DNA of 64,000 bases from Actinophytocola oryzae (GCF_004364325.1 NZ_SOCP01000007.1:410253-474252), one strand, 5' to 3'. Numbered from the stretch's first letter, positions 23,579-32,793 are shown. Program-made: numbers and translations. The notes: a model not told the origin generated them from the sequence alone.

Positions 23579-24906
23579 AAGAGCTCTACCGGGGCGCGAT
23601 CGCGGGATTCTTCGGCGGCTTGGTGTTCGGCGCGGCGATGGCGGTGTACGGCACGCTGCCGACCGTCGCGGGGATAGTCAGAACGGACTCGGCCGTCGTG
23701 GGATTCGCCGTGCACATGGTGTTCGCGGTGATCATCGGGGCGGGGTTCGGGCTGATCGCGGCACGCCAGCGACAGTTGGTCCTGTGGGGCCTGCTGTACG
23801 GCGCGTCCTGGTGGTTCCTCGGACCCCTGACCCTGCTGCCGCTGTTGCGCGGAGAGCTGGTGAACTGGGACCTGTCCACGGCACGGGCGTTGGTGCCCAG
23901 CCTCATCGGCCACCTCTGCTACGGCATGGCGGTCGCGTTCGCCTACCTGGTCCTGCGTGGTGACCAGATACCGGCACGACCGGCAGGCAAGGTGGTGCTG
24001 CGTGGCGGCGTGGCCGGCGCGATCGCCGGGATACTGTGCCTGCTGGGCTCCGGGTTCCTGATCGGCGTAGCCGCGGGCCTGCTGTACCCGTACCTGTTCC
24101 GCACACGGGAGAACACCGGCCCCGCGCTCGTCCGCGGCACCGTCTACGGGTTCATGTGGTGGGTCCTGTTCGCGCTGACGGCAGAGCCGTTGCTGCTCGA
24201 CGTCGAGCTCGACTGGGCGCGGCCCCCGATCGACCAACTGCCGGGCTACGTGCTGCTGGGCAGCCTGACCGCGGTACTGTACACGTGGCTGGGTGCGTTG
24301 GCGCGCAGGCTCTTCGTCGACGACGTACGACAGTTCACGGTCGAGTCACCCGGAACCCGAGGGCTGCGCGCGGTCGGGTACGGCGCCGCGGCAGGTCTGG
24401 TCGGCGGCGCGCTGTTCACCGTCGTCATGGTCGTCGTGGGAGTACTGCCGACGGTCGCGAGCATGGTCGGCTCGTCGGATCCCGTCGTCGGCCTCGTCGT
24501 GCACCTGGTCATCTCCCAGATAATCGGCGTGTCCTATGCGGTGTTGTTCCGACGCCAGAGCTTCAGCGTCGCCTCGGGCATCGGCTGGGGCGTCTGTTAC
24601 GGCCTGTTCTGGTGGGTACTGGGGAACCTCACGCTGCTGCCCGCGTTCACCGGGAACCCGGTGCGGTGGGATCCCGCGGCCCTGTCCGCAGGCTTTCCGT
24701 CGCTGGCGGGACATCTGGCGTACGGCGCCGCGCTGGGTGCCGTCTACTACTGGCTCGAGACCCGGACGAACCCGTGGTGGATGACCCGCAACGCCGTGGA
24801 GGAGGCAAGGCTGGAGGGCCGACGGGCGCAGTACCTGGGTTCGGCGCCCGCGTTGTGGACCTTGACGGTCTTCATCGCCATCAGCGTGCCGGTACTGATC
24901 CCCTGA
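23575..24906 (+). CDS. Multi-span membrane protein with three internal repeats, partner of the NDH-2-like enzyme
   Basis: The 443-residue protein has about 12 membrane spans arranged in repeats. Copies contain LPTVAGIVRTDSAVVGFAVH / LPTVASMVGSSDPVVGLVVH, then WWFLGPLTLLPLLRGELVNW / WWVLGNLTLLPAFTGNPVRW, then PSLIGHLCYG / PSLAGHLAYG; a more diverged copy lies between. The NDH-2-like neighbour carries a shortened version at its N-terminus. Function is unknown. Coupling to a quinone-reducing flavoprotein suggests a membrane anchor or electron/ion channel component. The start is fixed by ATGA overlap with the preceding stop. Confidence 0.75.
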   Translation: MKELYRGAIAGFFGGLVFGAAMAVYGTLPTVAGIVRTDSAVVGFAVHMVFAVIIGAGFGLIAARQRQLVLWGLLYGASWWFLGPLTLLPLLRGELVNWDLSTARALVPSLIGHLCYGMAVAFAYLVLRGDQIPARPAGKVVLRGGVAGAIAGILCLLGSGFLIGVAAGLLYPYLFRTRENTGPALVRGTVYGFMWWVLFALTAEPLLLDVELDWARPPIDQLPGYVLLGSLTAVLYTWLGALARRLFVDDVRQFTVESPGTRGLRAVGYGAAAGLVGGALFTVVMVVVGVLPTVASMVGSSDPVVGLVVHLVISQIIGVSYAVLFRRQSFSVASGIGWGVCYGLFWWVLGNLTLLPAFTGNPVRWDPAALSAGFPSLAGHLAYGAALGAVYYWLETRTNPWWMTRNAVEEARLEGRRAQYLGSAPALWTLTVFIAISVPVLIP

Positions 24907-24919
24907 CCGTGACCAAGGG

Positions 24920-25060
24920 CTGCATTCCTGGTCGCGGCTGACCGTCAGAACGGCCAGGCGCAGGCTGCCGGCCTTGGACCACAGGCTGGCGACGTGCGTC
25001 CTCACTGTCGCGATGCCGAGGTGCGGACGTCGTGCACTGTCCGCGTTGCCGAATGGGCTG
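24920..25060 (-). pseudogene. LuxR helix-turn-helix fragment
   Basis: The minus strand around 24930-25030 reads PHLGIATVRTHVASLWSKAG, then SLRLAVLTVS, the end of a NarL/LuxR-type DNA-binding domain. No receiver domain, start or intact frame precedes it. The rest of 24907-25130 shows nothing else. Confidence 0.5.
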
Positions 25061-25130
25061 CTCGACGACGCTTCGACGACGTTCGGCCAGGAGGATGGAC
25101 GTGCTTGTGCTCGTAGTGGTCTCCCCGCTG

Positions 25131-25815
25131 TCAATCGTCGCCCTCCCGCCCCGAGCGGCGTGAGTGACAGCCATGGCGGCGGGCCGCGCTGCCAGAGAGG
25201 GCGCAGACGAGCCGGCAGAGTTGCGTTCGGCGGGTGACGCCGAGTTTGGTGAACGCTTTGTGCAGGTGATAGCCGACGGTCCGGTGGCTGAGGTGGATGC
25301 GGTCACCGATCTCGCGGTTGCTGAGGCCGACCGCCGCGAGCTGGACGACGCGGAGTTCCTGTTGCGTCAGGGTGTTGGCATCGCTCGCTGCGCGGCCGGT
25401 GCGTTGCTGGCCGCAGGCACGCAGTTCGCCGATCGCGAGATCGGTCCACGGGTCTGCGGCGAGGTCGGTGAACAGGCTCGCGGCCAGGTGCAGTGGTTCG
25501 GCGACCTCGGTGATGCGGCGTGCGCGGCGCAGCCACTGCCCGTGCAGCAGTGCGGTGCGTGCGCGTTCGAACGGGGACTGCGGTTCGGCGCCGGCGAGCA
25601 GGTATGCCTTGTCGGGTCCGCGAGCTTGTCGAGCAGGGCGTTGCCGCGGAGGAGCAGTCCGTGGGCCCAGGCAGGTCCGTGTTCGCCGGTCCAGTCGTGC
25701 AGGGCGGCCAGTTGTGTGACGGCCTGTTCGTCGGCGCCGGATCGCACGGCTGCCTCGACGATGTCGCCGGTGGCCTGCAGGCTGACGTGCCGGTGGTGGG
25801 CGAGAAGACCGCTGG
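25131..25815 (-). pseudogene. LuxR-family (LAL-type) regulator remnant, frameshifted and cut by an IS
   Basis: The minus strand from 25815 gives LQATGDIVEAAVRSGADEQA and WTGEHGPAWAHGLLLRGNAL, typical of the TPR part of large LuxR regulators. The frame shifts near 25620. In the new frame LAGAEPQSPFERARTALLHG leads to the LuxR HTH LTQQELRVVQLAAVGLSNRE and RTVGYHLHKAFTKLGVTRR, ending at TCA 25131-25133. The N-terminal ATPase half is absent, because homology stops where the transposase begins. Confidence 0.7.
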
Positions 25816-27090
25816 TTGACTCGGACGTTCCCGGTGGAGTTGGTGGATCGGGTTATTGATCAGTACTGGCGTCGGGAGCAGCGGACGCGGGCGTTGCCGG
25901 CCAGGTTGGTGTTCTATTCCACGCTGGCGTTGTGTCTGTTTCCGGCGGAGTCGTATCAGTCCGCGATGAAGATCCTGATGTCGGTGTTCGGTCGTGGTGG
26001 GCAGGGTTGTCGGGTGCCCACGACCGGGTCGATCGGAATGGCTCGGAGCCGGTTGGGGTCCGGTCCGATGGAGACAGCGGTCCGTGCGGTAACGGCGCCG
26101 CGGGCGAGACTGGATACCCGGGGTGGGTGGTATCGGGATTGGTTGTTGACCGCGGTGGACGGGACCACGTTCACCGTGCCGGATACCGACGACAACGAGC
26201 GTGAGTTCGGGCGTCCTGGTTCGGCCCGTGGCGAGAAGAGGGCGGCGTATCCGCAGATTCATGCGGCCTGTTTGATCGAGGTGGGCACGCATGCGGTCTT
26301 CGATGCCCGGATGGATGGCTGCGGGGTCGCGGAGACGGTGTTGATCGAGGAGATGTTCTCCGCGTTACGGCCGGGCATGTTGGTATTGGCAGACCGGAGC
26401 ATCTATTCGAGTCGCTGTTTGATGGTTCCTATATCGCGGAGGTCGTCCCACCCAGGAAGGCCGGTCGGGCGTCGTTTCGGCTGCGGGTGATCGAATACCG
26501 GTTGCCCGGGTCGGATGAGGTCTATCGGCTGGTGACCACGATCATGGACCCGGTGGCGGCTCCCGCGAAGGAATTGGCGGCCCTGTATCACGAGCGCTGG
26601 GACATCGAGGGGTTCCTCAAGCAGATCAAGAGTGTTCGGCTCAACAAGGAGAAGATCTTTCGGTCGAAGTCGCCGGACGGGGTGCGGCAGGAGTTCTGGG
26701 CGCATCTGGCGGTGCACTACGCCACGATGTGTGTGCAGGTGGACGCCGCTGATCAAGCGAAGTTGGTCCCGATCGGATCTCACACAAGAACACCGTCCGT
26801 GTCCTGCGATCCCGCGTGTGGATACCGGACGTTTTTCCCCCTCGCCCACAATGATGATCACTATCGGGTGCTGCTTGCCGAGGTCGGCAGCGTGCTCAAT
26901 CCCGAACGCCGGGACCGGAGTTACCCACGGGTGGTCAAGCGAAAGACGAGCAACTTCCCGCTCAAACGGGCACAACGTCGACAACGACGCCGAGCCCGCC
27001 CCACTCAGCCATCGCCATCACTCCACCCAGCAAGACCGGACCTCGCCGCCGACCGGCCAACACCACCCAAACGACCGGCATTGCACCTAG
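25816..27090 (+). pseudogene. IS4-family transposase, inactivated by frameshift and deletion
   Basis: The first part (25816-26490) starts near TTG 25816 and shows the IS4 N-terminus (TFPVELVDRVIDQYWRREQR), the first catalytic Asp in LLTAVDGTTF and the second in LVLADRSIYS. Frame is then lost, with about 20 residues missing. The second part (from about 26415) runs through ELAALYHERWDIEGFLKQIK, a perfect Y-(2)-R-(3)-E-(6)-K signature carrying the third acidic residue, then SKSPDGVRQEFWAHL and PRVVKRKTSNFPLK. The end is uncertain because of further frame drift. I could not identify terminal inverted repeats or a target duplication. The left edge abuts the LuxR remnant and probably cut it. Confidence 0.8.
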
Positions 27091-27472
27091 AAAGGGTGTT
27101 CCCCGTGCCGCACCCTCCGCATTGTCAACGACGGGCGGGCCATGCGATATTCCTGGCGGGCGTCATACCCGGTGGTTCAGCTTCGGCGCTGACATCATCC
27201 ATCCTCACGAACACAACACGCCGCACATGGCGGTCACGACTCCGCCCACACCTCATTCCTGCCCGCGCGTCGCCCTGCCGACCGCCGCACGCCTGATCCT
27301 TCACTCCACCGAGGCGTCTTCTCACCCGTCCTCGTGGCGATCACGCTCAAGAACACAGGTCGAAGTTGAGGATCCGGTTCGCCGCGCCCTCGACCGGGTG
27401 AATCCCGGTGACTGGCCGCACGGGATTGGTTCCATTAGCTGGGAAAGTCGGCGCTCATCAGGGACGAGTGAC
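27091..27472. other. Intergenic region after the dead IS (382 bp)
   Basis: No conserved open frame was found. It probably contains the right end of the IS and the promoter of the monooxygenase gene. A weak ribosome-like GGGACGAG precedes ATG 27473. Confidence 0.3.
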
Positions 27473-28858
27473 ATGGTCAACAAATTCGAACCACGCTGGG
27501 ATCAAGCGTTGGTCATCGGCAGCAGTATCGCCGGCCTGGCCGTGGCCCGGGTACTGGCTGACCATTTCCACCGCGTCGTGCTCGTCGAACGCGACTCAGC
27601 GACCGTCGAGGCCACCGGCCGCGGCGGGGTTCCGCAGAGCCGGCATGTGCACGGTTTGCTGGCTGCGGGTGGCGGCATGCTCGAAGAACTCTTTCCCGGG
27701 CTGCGCGCGGAACTGGCCGACGCGGGCGCACCGGTCTACGATTTCGGTGAGGCGACCGCCATGTTCATCGACAACGGTCGCCTACCACTCACCACGACCG
27801 GGCTGATGCTGCAGTCCTTCAGCCGCGGCCTGCTGGAGTCACGACTGCGCCGCCGCGTCGCCGAACTGCCGCAGGTCCGGATCGAAGCCGGCGCCACGGT
27901 GACCGGGCTGCTGACCGACCACCCCAATGGGCCCGTCACTGGCATCACCGTAGCCCGCCACAGTGACGCTACGGACACGGAAGGCGGGACCGACGAGCGA
28001 TACCGCGCGGATCTCGTCGTCGACTGCTCCGGCCGTTTCACCAAGCTGCCGCAGTGGCTCACCGCCATCGGCTACCCCCGTCCCGCCGAGACGATCGTCG
28101 ACGCCGGACTCGCCTACGCCTCCCGGATGTACGACGGTCCACCCCGAAGCTGGAACGCGCTGCTGCACCCGGTGCAGGCCCACACCCACCCCTGCGGCGC
28201 CTACGCCGCCCGGATCGAGGGCAACCGCTGGATGGTCAGCCTTCTCGGTGTCACCCCGCACCACCCGCCGACCGACGACGCCGAATACGCCGCCTTCGCC
28301 GCAGGCCTGAACAACCCGGAACTGTCCGGCCTGCTCGCCGAATCCCGTCCGATCACCCCGATCCACCGATTCACCCGCATAGAGAACCGACGTTTCGAAC
28401 TCGCCCGAATGCGCCGATGGCCCGACCGGCTGCTCGTCATGGGCGACGCCCACTGCGCCTTCAACCCCGTTTACGGCCAGGGAATGACCGTCGCCATCGC
28501 GAGCGCCCTGGCGCTCCGCGAGCAGCTACGGCAACGCCGTGGCAGCGCCCACGACCTGACCGGCCTCGCCCCCCGGGTCCACCGACGCCTACGCCGCGTC
28601 ACCTTCTACCCGTGGATGATGTCCACGAACGAGGACGCCATCTGGTCCGCCGCCCGAACCGACACCCGCGCCGGTCGCATCCCCAGTGCCGCCCACTGGT
28701 TCCAGAACAGACTCTTCCGCAGCATGATGCACCACGAACCATCTCTGATCGCGTTCCAACGAGTGTTCAACTCCGTCAAGCCCCCCACGCACCTACTCAC
28801 CCCCCACATCCTGGTCCGAGCACTCACGCCCGCACGTTCGGACACTCCGACCAGGTAA
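27473..28858 (+). CDS. FAD-dependent monooxygenase/oxidoreductase
   Basis: The 461-residue flavoprotein starts with the dinucleotide fold ALVIGSSIAGLAVARVLADH followed by VVLVERD. It has the mid-protein VVDCSGR motif and the second FAD motif RLLVMGDAHCAFNPVYGQGM, the GD motif of group A hydroxylases. RGGVPQSRHVHGLLAAG resembles the actinomycete family that includes epoxidases and geranylgeranyl-type reductases. Substrate is unknown. ATG 27473 is immediately before the flavin motif, as usual. It is isolated between IS debris and an unrelated operon, so it may have come with horizontally acquired DNA. Confidence 0.82.
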   Translation: MVNKFEPRWDQALVIGSSIAGLAVARVLADHFHRVVLVERDSATVEATGRGGVPQSRHVHGLLAAGGGMLEELFPGLRAELADAGAPVYDFGEATAMFIDNGRLPLTTTGLMLQSFSRGLLESRLRRRVAELPQVRIEAGATVTGLLTDHPNGPVTGITVARHSDATDTEGGTDERYRADLVVDCSGRFTKLPQWLTAIGYPRPAETIVDAGLAYASRMYDGPPRSWNALLHPVQAHTHPCGAYAARIEGNRWMVSLLGVTPHHPPTDDAEYAAFAAGLNNPELSGLLAESRPITPIHRFTRIENRRFELARMRRWPDRLLVMGDAHCAFNPVYGQGMTVAIASALALREQLRQRRGSAHDLTGLAPRVHRRLRRVTFYPWMMSTNEDAIWSAARTDTRAGRIPSAAHWFQNRLFRSMMHHEPSLIAFQRVFNSVKPPTHLLTPHILVRALTPARSDTPTR

Positions 28859-29067
28859 CCTGAGCCGTCCCGAGGCAAGATACTCCTGGGCGCCGACCTC
28901 CGCCCGCCGCCGACGACACGAGGCTTCACGACGGCGCCGTTCGCGTCCGCTTGACGCGGCTTCGCACTTCTCCGCCGCGGCATCGCCTTGATCCACATGG
29001 CGGAACGTCCCCCGTCGTCACCACGACCGGGAACCGGTGAGGCCGTGGCGACGACGTCGCGGCGGGG

Positions 29068-29766
29068 TCAGCCGAACTTTCCGCAGTGGAACACCTCGAA
29101 GCCGGCGTCGGTGATCTTGCCGGCGATGGTGTACCGGCCGGTGGGGATGTCCTCGGCGTGGTCGATGTCCAATGCCTCGAGCACCTCACGGATCATGATC
29201 TCGTAGGTACCCTGCTGCTTGCTGTAGCCGACCTGGGCGGCAGCGGCGTTCATCACGCTGAACTCGATCAGCTTGTCGAGCCCCCCGAAGTCGCGGCTCA
29301 GCCTGTTGAACATGCGTTCCCCGCCGTGCTTTCGCCAAGCCCCGGTGAGAGCCAGGTCTCCTCGCGCCTCGACGAAGTCCTTGAACGCAGCGGCCTGGGT
29401 GCGGGCCTGTTCCTCCCGCTGCTCGTCGAGCAGCTTGTTGTCCTTCGCGAAGCGCTTGGCCCGTGCCTCCTTCCTCGCCTCGTCGGGGTCGAGCTTCGCC
29501 TCCACCGGCTTCACCTCGTCGAGCTTGCGTTTGGGCTTGCGCTCTTCCTGCTGGGCCTGCGCGACCTGCACCTGCACCTGCTGCGGCGGGAGCGCGGCCA
29601 GCACCGCGACCTGTTGGGGGTTGTCCTGGGCCCACCGCTGGGCCGCCTGCCGCATCTGCTCGGCGACATCGTTGAGGGCGTCGTCGGTGGCTGCCTCGGT
29701 GGCCGGGTTGTCGGTGGTCTCGCCGTCGTTCTCGAGGGTGAGCTCCTCGCCACTGGCACTCGACAT
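29068..29766 (-). CDS. Unknown protein with charged coiled-coil centre, second gene of a two-gene operon
   Basis: The 232-residue protein has an acidic N-terminus, a Gln-rich stretch (QQVQVQVAQAQQEE), a long Lys/Glu/Arg-rich helix likely to form a coiled coil (residues about 75-130), and a compact conserved-looking C-terminal domain (GGERMFNRLSRDFGGLDKLI to GFEVFHCGKFG). No signal or membrane span is visible. I do not recognise a family. It starts two bases before the end of the upstream repeat protein gene in an operon, which suggests joint function. Codon use is normal for the window. Confidence 0.65.
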   Translation of the reverse strand: MSSASGEELTLENDGETTDNPATEAATDDALNDVAEQMRQAAQRWAQDNPQQVAVLAALPPQQVQVQVAQAQQEERKPKRKLDEVKPVEAKLDPDEARKEARAKRFAKDNKLLDEQREEQARTQAAAFKDFVEARGDLALTGAWRKHGGERMFNRLSRDFGGLDKLIEFSVMNAAAAQVGYSKQQGTYEIMIREVLEALDIDHAEDIPTGRYTIAGKITDAGFEVFHCGKFG

Positions 29767-29767
29767 G

Positions 29768-30655
29768 TCAGCTTCCCGCCTTCCCGATCGTCTCGGCGAC
29801 TATCTGTGCCACTTCCTCGTCGGACAGGGACTCCGCGCCCGGCACCGCCCGCATGGACGCGAGCAGGTCGGCCATCGCCGACCCCGCCGCGGAGGGGTCC
29901 GCAGGAACGCTGAGGGTGCCGGCGGTGATGAGGTCGTTCAGCCATGCGCTCTTGTGCTCGGCCGGATGGGCCTGCCAGTCCTGACCCCATCGCTGGTCAA
30001 GGTCCGCCGTCACCGCGGATGGCCACTGGTCGGCCCACAGCGCGGCGAGATGTGCGCGCTGCTCCTCGGTGACCCAGGCGAACGGGTCTTGGTCGGCGGC
30101 CTGGTCCACGTCCGTGCGTGCCCCGGTACCGCTGAGGGTGCCCGCCGCGATGAGGTCGTCCAGCCAGGCGACCTTGTGCTCGGCGGGATGGGCCTGCCAC
30201 CCCTCACCCCACCGCTGGTCGAGATCAGTCCCGAGGTACTCCTGCCACGCCGATGCCCACAGCTGCTCCACGTGGGTGCGCTGGGCGTCGGTCACCCACC
30301 CGAACGGCCCTTCCTCCGCCTCAGCACCGACCTCGTTGGCGCCCTGCCGCGCGTCACGCAACCCGGTCAGTACGACCGGTAGCTGGTCGTCCAGCTCGAG
30401 CACGGACTCCACCGCGGTGAACCCGCCCGCGTTCGCCGCCGTCGCCACGAACTCGGCCACCGCCACGGAGTCGAAGTTCTGCTCCAGGGCGAGGTCGCCG
30501 ACCCGGGACTCGAACGCGCTCCAGTCGCCGTCGGCGCTCTCCCCGGCGGCACGCAGCACCTCGGCCCACCTCGGCGCGTCGTAGGCGTCCGCGACCGGGA
30601 TCGCCAGCACCACCCACGCCGTCGTGTCGTCCACCCATGTCACTGGACCGCTCAT
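29768..30655 (-). CDS. Unknown protein with a 60-residue tandem repeat
   Basis: The 295-residue protein has a unique N-terminal domain (to about residue 105). Two copies of a Trp-rich unit follow at about 117-175 and 191-249, 74 residues apart; both contain WVT, TDLDQRWG or ADLDQRWG, WQAHPAEHK and DLI-AGTLS. A C-terminal helix pair ends in LSDEEVAQIVAETIGK. DNA of the two copies is also very similar, indicating a recent duplication. No known domain was recognised. ATG 30655 is preferred over a longer frame. The downstream gene follows within two bases. Confidence 0.65.
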   Translation of the reverse strand: MSGPVTWVDDTTAWVVLAIPVADAYDAPRWAEVLRAAGESADGDWSAFESRVGDLALEQNFDSVAVAEFVATAANAGGFTAVESVLELDDQLPVVLTGLRDARQGANEVGAEAEEGPFGWVTDAQRTHVEQLWASAWQEYLGTDLDQRWGEGWQAHPAEHKVAWLDDLIAAGTLSGTGARTDVDQAADQDPFAWVTEEQRAHLAALWADQWPSAVTADLDQRWGQDWQAHPAEHKSAWLNDLITAGTLSVPADPSAAGSAMADLLASMRAVPGAESLSDEEVAQIVAETIGKAGS

Positions 30656-30831
30656 GTGGTCCACCCTCCAGTCGCGGACAAACCGTCCCCTCGACCTTGG
30701 TCTCGCCGCGCTCGTGAGACCGCAGCCCACAGGGTGCATGAACGGGCAGACTTTCCCTCCCCGGAAGACTTCGACCGTGTCGCGCGGCGAGCACAGAACC
30801 AACCGCAGGTTCTTGACGTGCCGCGCTTTCA

Positions 30832-30859
30832 CCACAGGCCACAGGCCACAGGCCACAGG
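30832..30859. repeat. Four tandem CCACAGG heptamers
   Basis: CCACAGG is repeated four times without mismatch. A 7-bp unit is not codon-multiple and lies outside genes. It could vary in copy number or bind a protein; nothing further is visible. Confidence 0.8.
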
Positions 30860-30988
30860 ATGCGATGCGCGCGATCCCTATGGACGTCCACGACGAACTG
30901 TCGCACGTGGACGGACGTGCGGGCCTTGTGTCCATACTCGACCTCGGTGGTCCATGTGGAGTGGCCCCACGACCGCGCCTCCGTGAAC

Positions 30989-31007
30989 TTAGGGAAGCCT
31001 TACCATA
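30989..31007 (+). promoter_or_regulatory. IdeR/DmdR-type iron box candidate
   Basis: TTAGGGAAGCCTTACCATA resembles the actinobacterial iron-box consensus TTAGGTTAGGCTAACCTAA, with the outer TTAGG and the CC-T-ACC half preserved. It lies 32 bases upstream of the start of a FecCD-type permease gene, the usual place for iron-dependent repression. Confidence 0.5.
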
Positions 31008-31038
31008 ACAGGCGGTTCGAGCAGGTCTGGAGACGAGG

Positions 31039-31578
31039 ATGAGCGTGGCCGCACGGGCACGGCCCGTGACCGCCGCCCGCGGCAGCGGTCTGGTGACCAC
31101 GAACGCCCGCCGGACGTCGTGCGTGCTGCTGCTCGCCGTGCTGCTCCTGGTCGTCGCGGTGTGCAGCCTCATGGTCGGCACCCGGGTGATCCCGCCGCGT
31201 GAGGTGCTCGCCGCGTTGTTCTCCCCGGACTCCTCGCAGGCCGCGCTCGTGGTCACCGACCAGCGGGTGCCACGCACGGTCCTCGGTGTCGCCGTCGGCG
31301 CGGCGCTCGCGGTCGCCGGCGCGCTGATCATGGCGCTGACCCGCAACCCGCTCGCCGACCCCGGCCTGCTCGGCGTGAACGCGGGCGCGAGCTACATCAG
31401 GCCCATCGCCGGTGCGGCACTGGCCATGGCCGACGTCGAACTCACCGGCCAGCACTACGCGTCGAGGGTGACCGGCCGAGTGGCCGTCACCGCGGAGACC
31501 GAGCCCGTGACCGGCCAATTCGACGACAGGGTGCTCGACGCCATCGCCGAGGTCGCTGTCTTGGTACCCCGACGGTAG
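31039..31578 (+). pseudogene. Truncated siderophore ABC permease (FecCD family)
   Basis: Residues 1-118 are a normal FecCD permease N-terminus: two hydrophobic spans, VIPPREVLAALF, QRVPRTVLGVAVGAALAVAG, RNPLADPGLLGVNAGAS. Homology then stops abruptly and about 60 unrelated residues follow before TAG at 31576-31578. Normal members have about 340 residues. It is a broken gene whose iron-box-like promoter remains upstream; the complete importer is at 36087-40022. Confidence 0.75.
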
Positions 31579-31795
31579 GCCCGCCGCTCAGCCAAGGCCG
31601 TGGCCGCACGGCGACACCGGACTGCTCGGCCCCGACCCGGGTACCGGCCGGCCTCGCCGGCGGCGTGCACGCCGCCTGGATCGCCTTCGCCAGCAACGGA
31701 AACCCGGGTTGGGCACCCTACGACCCGCGGCGACCGGTGACGCACCCCCGGCGGTTGACCTCGGACGACAGGATGGGCGCGGAGGGAGCGAGTGG
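31579..31795 (+). pseudogene. Carboxylesterase C-terminal fragment
   Basis: Bases 31665-31740 encode HAAWIAFASNGNPGWAPYDP, closely matching the end of type-B carboxylesterases (para-nitrobenzyl esterase family). A possible LLGPD remnant precedes it. No body or active-site region is present. The rest of this gap shows nothing. Confidence 0.55.
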
Positions 31796-32017
31796 TCAGT
31801 CCGAGGACGGCGGCCGGACGTCGATGGCGAGGCTGACGGTGAACGCGACCACGATCGCCAGCCCGCCGAACACGGCGACGCCGAGGTCGCCGAAGACGCC
31901 CAGTGACAGCACCAGCAGGGTCGCCGCCAACGCCAGTACCACGGCCACCGCGATCTTCCAGTCGTCGCCGATGATGAAGTCGTACCAGAACCGGCCGAAG
32001 GACTTCAGGAACGTCAT
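31796..32017 (-). CDS. Small two-span membrane protein
   Basis: The 73-residue protein begins MTFLKSFGRFWYDFIIGDDW and contains two hydrophobic helices (IAVAVVLALAATLLVLSL and DLGVAVFGGLAIVVAFTV). Its ATG overlaps the stop of the upstream membrane protein gene by four bases, so the two are made together and probably form a complex. Function is unknown; small partners of this type often stabilise a larger transporter. Confidence 0.7.
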   Translation of the reverse strand: MTFLKSFGRFWYDFIIGDDWKIAVAVVLALAATLLVLSLGVFGDLGVAVFGGLAIVVAFTVSLAIDVRPPSSD

Positions 32018-32793
32018 GACGGGACCTCTTCCGTGATGGCGGGCGCGGGGGAGCGGAGCGCCGCGATGAACACCCTGCTGAGCAGGAACCAGACCACCAG
32101 CAGGCCGAGGATCGCCAGGTCGGCGCCCGGCCACTCGACGCTCTCCCGGCCCTCTCGGAAGATGCCGAGGCCCTCGACGGCCCAGAACGTGCCGAACGAC
32201 GCGAGCAGCAGGCCGACGCCGTACTTGAGCAGGTTCTCGTTGATCATCGACAGTGGGCGCTTCATGGCCACCGCCAGCCCGAGCACGACCACCACGGCCG
32301 CGACGGCGCCGACGCTCGCGGCGGGCACGTCGTGTGCGTTGAGGCCGAAGGTGATCACGATGAAGACCACCTCCATGCCTTCCAGGAACACGCCCTTGAA
32401 CGAGACCATGAACGAGAACATGTCGATGCCGCCGGTGCTCTGCCCGGCGGCCTTCGCGGCGGCGACCTCGTCGCGGTAGATCGCGTCCTCGTCGTGCACG
32501 GCCTTGCGGCCCGACGAACGCAGGATCGCCTTGCGCAGCCACTGCAGGCCGAAGATCAGCAGCAGGCCGCCGATCACGAGCTGCAGCGCCGACTCCGGCA
32601 GCCAGGTGTTCAGCGCGTAGCCGGCCGCCAGGGTGACCACGGCCAGCGCGCCGAGTGCGGCCGCCGTGCCGTACAGGGTCGATCGCCAGCTCCGGGTGAA
32701 GCCCATCGCCATCACGATCGTGGTCGCCTCGACCATCTCGACGAAGCAGGCGACGAACGTGGCGACGACGAGGCCCCAGGTTGTGGCTGTCAT
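32014..32793 (-). CDS. COG4280-like membrane protein, possible metal transporter
   Basis: The 259-residue protein has about seven membrane spans and an internal duplication: FVEMVEATTIVMAMGF near the N-terminus and FLEGMEVVFIVITFGL in the middle. Both carry paired acidic residues inside a membrane helix, a feature of cation carriers such as UPF0016/FTR1-like proteins. COG4280 membership is my best family match and is moderate. It lies in one leftward transcription unit behind TldD/TldE and shares its likely promoter. GGGAG precedes ATG 32793. Confidence 0.6.
   Translation of the reverse strand: MTATTWGLVVATFVACFVEMVEATTIVMAMGFTRSWRSTLYGTAAALGALAVVTLAAGYALNTWLPESALQLVIGGLLLIFGLQWLRKAILRSSGRKAVHDEDAIYRDEVAAAKAAGQSTGGIDMFSFMVSFKGVFLEGMEVVFIVITFGLNAHDVPAASVGAVAAVVVVLGLAVAMKRPLSMINENLLKYGVGLLLASFGTFWAVEGLGIFREGRESVEWPGADLAILGLLVVWFLLSRVFIAALRSPAPAITEEVPS

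Larger units (their letters stand above)
30656..31038. other. Divergent intergenic region with heptamer repeat and iron-box-like site
   Basis: The 383-bp gap separates the repeat-protein operon from a truncated permease. It contains four perfect CCACAGG heptamers (30832-30859) and an iron-box-like palindrome (30989-31007), both listed separately. No gene-like frame is convincing. Confidence 0.4.

Noticed and set aside
30832..30859. CRISPR-like repeat
   Set aside because: The units are 7 bp, directly adjacent, without spacers and without nearby cas genes.
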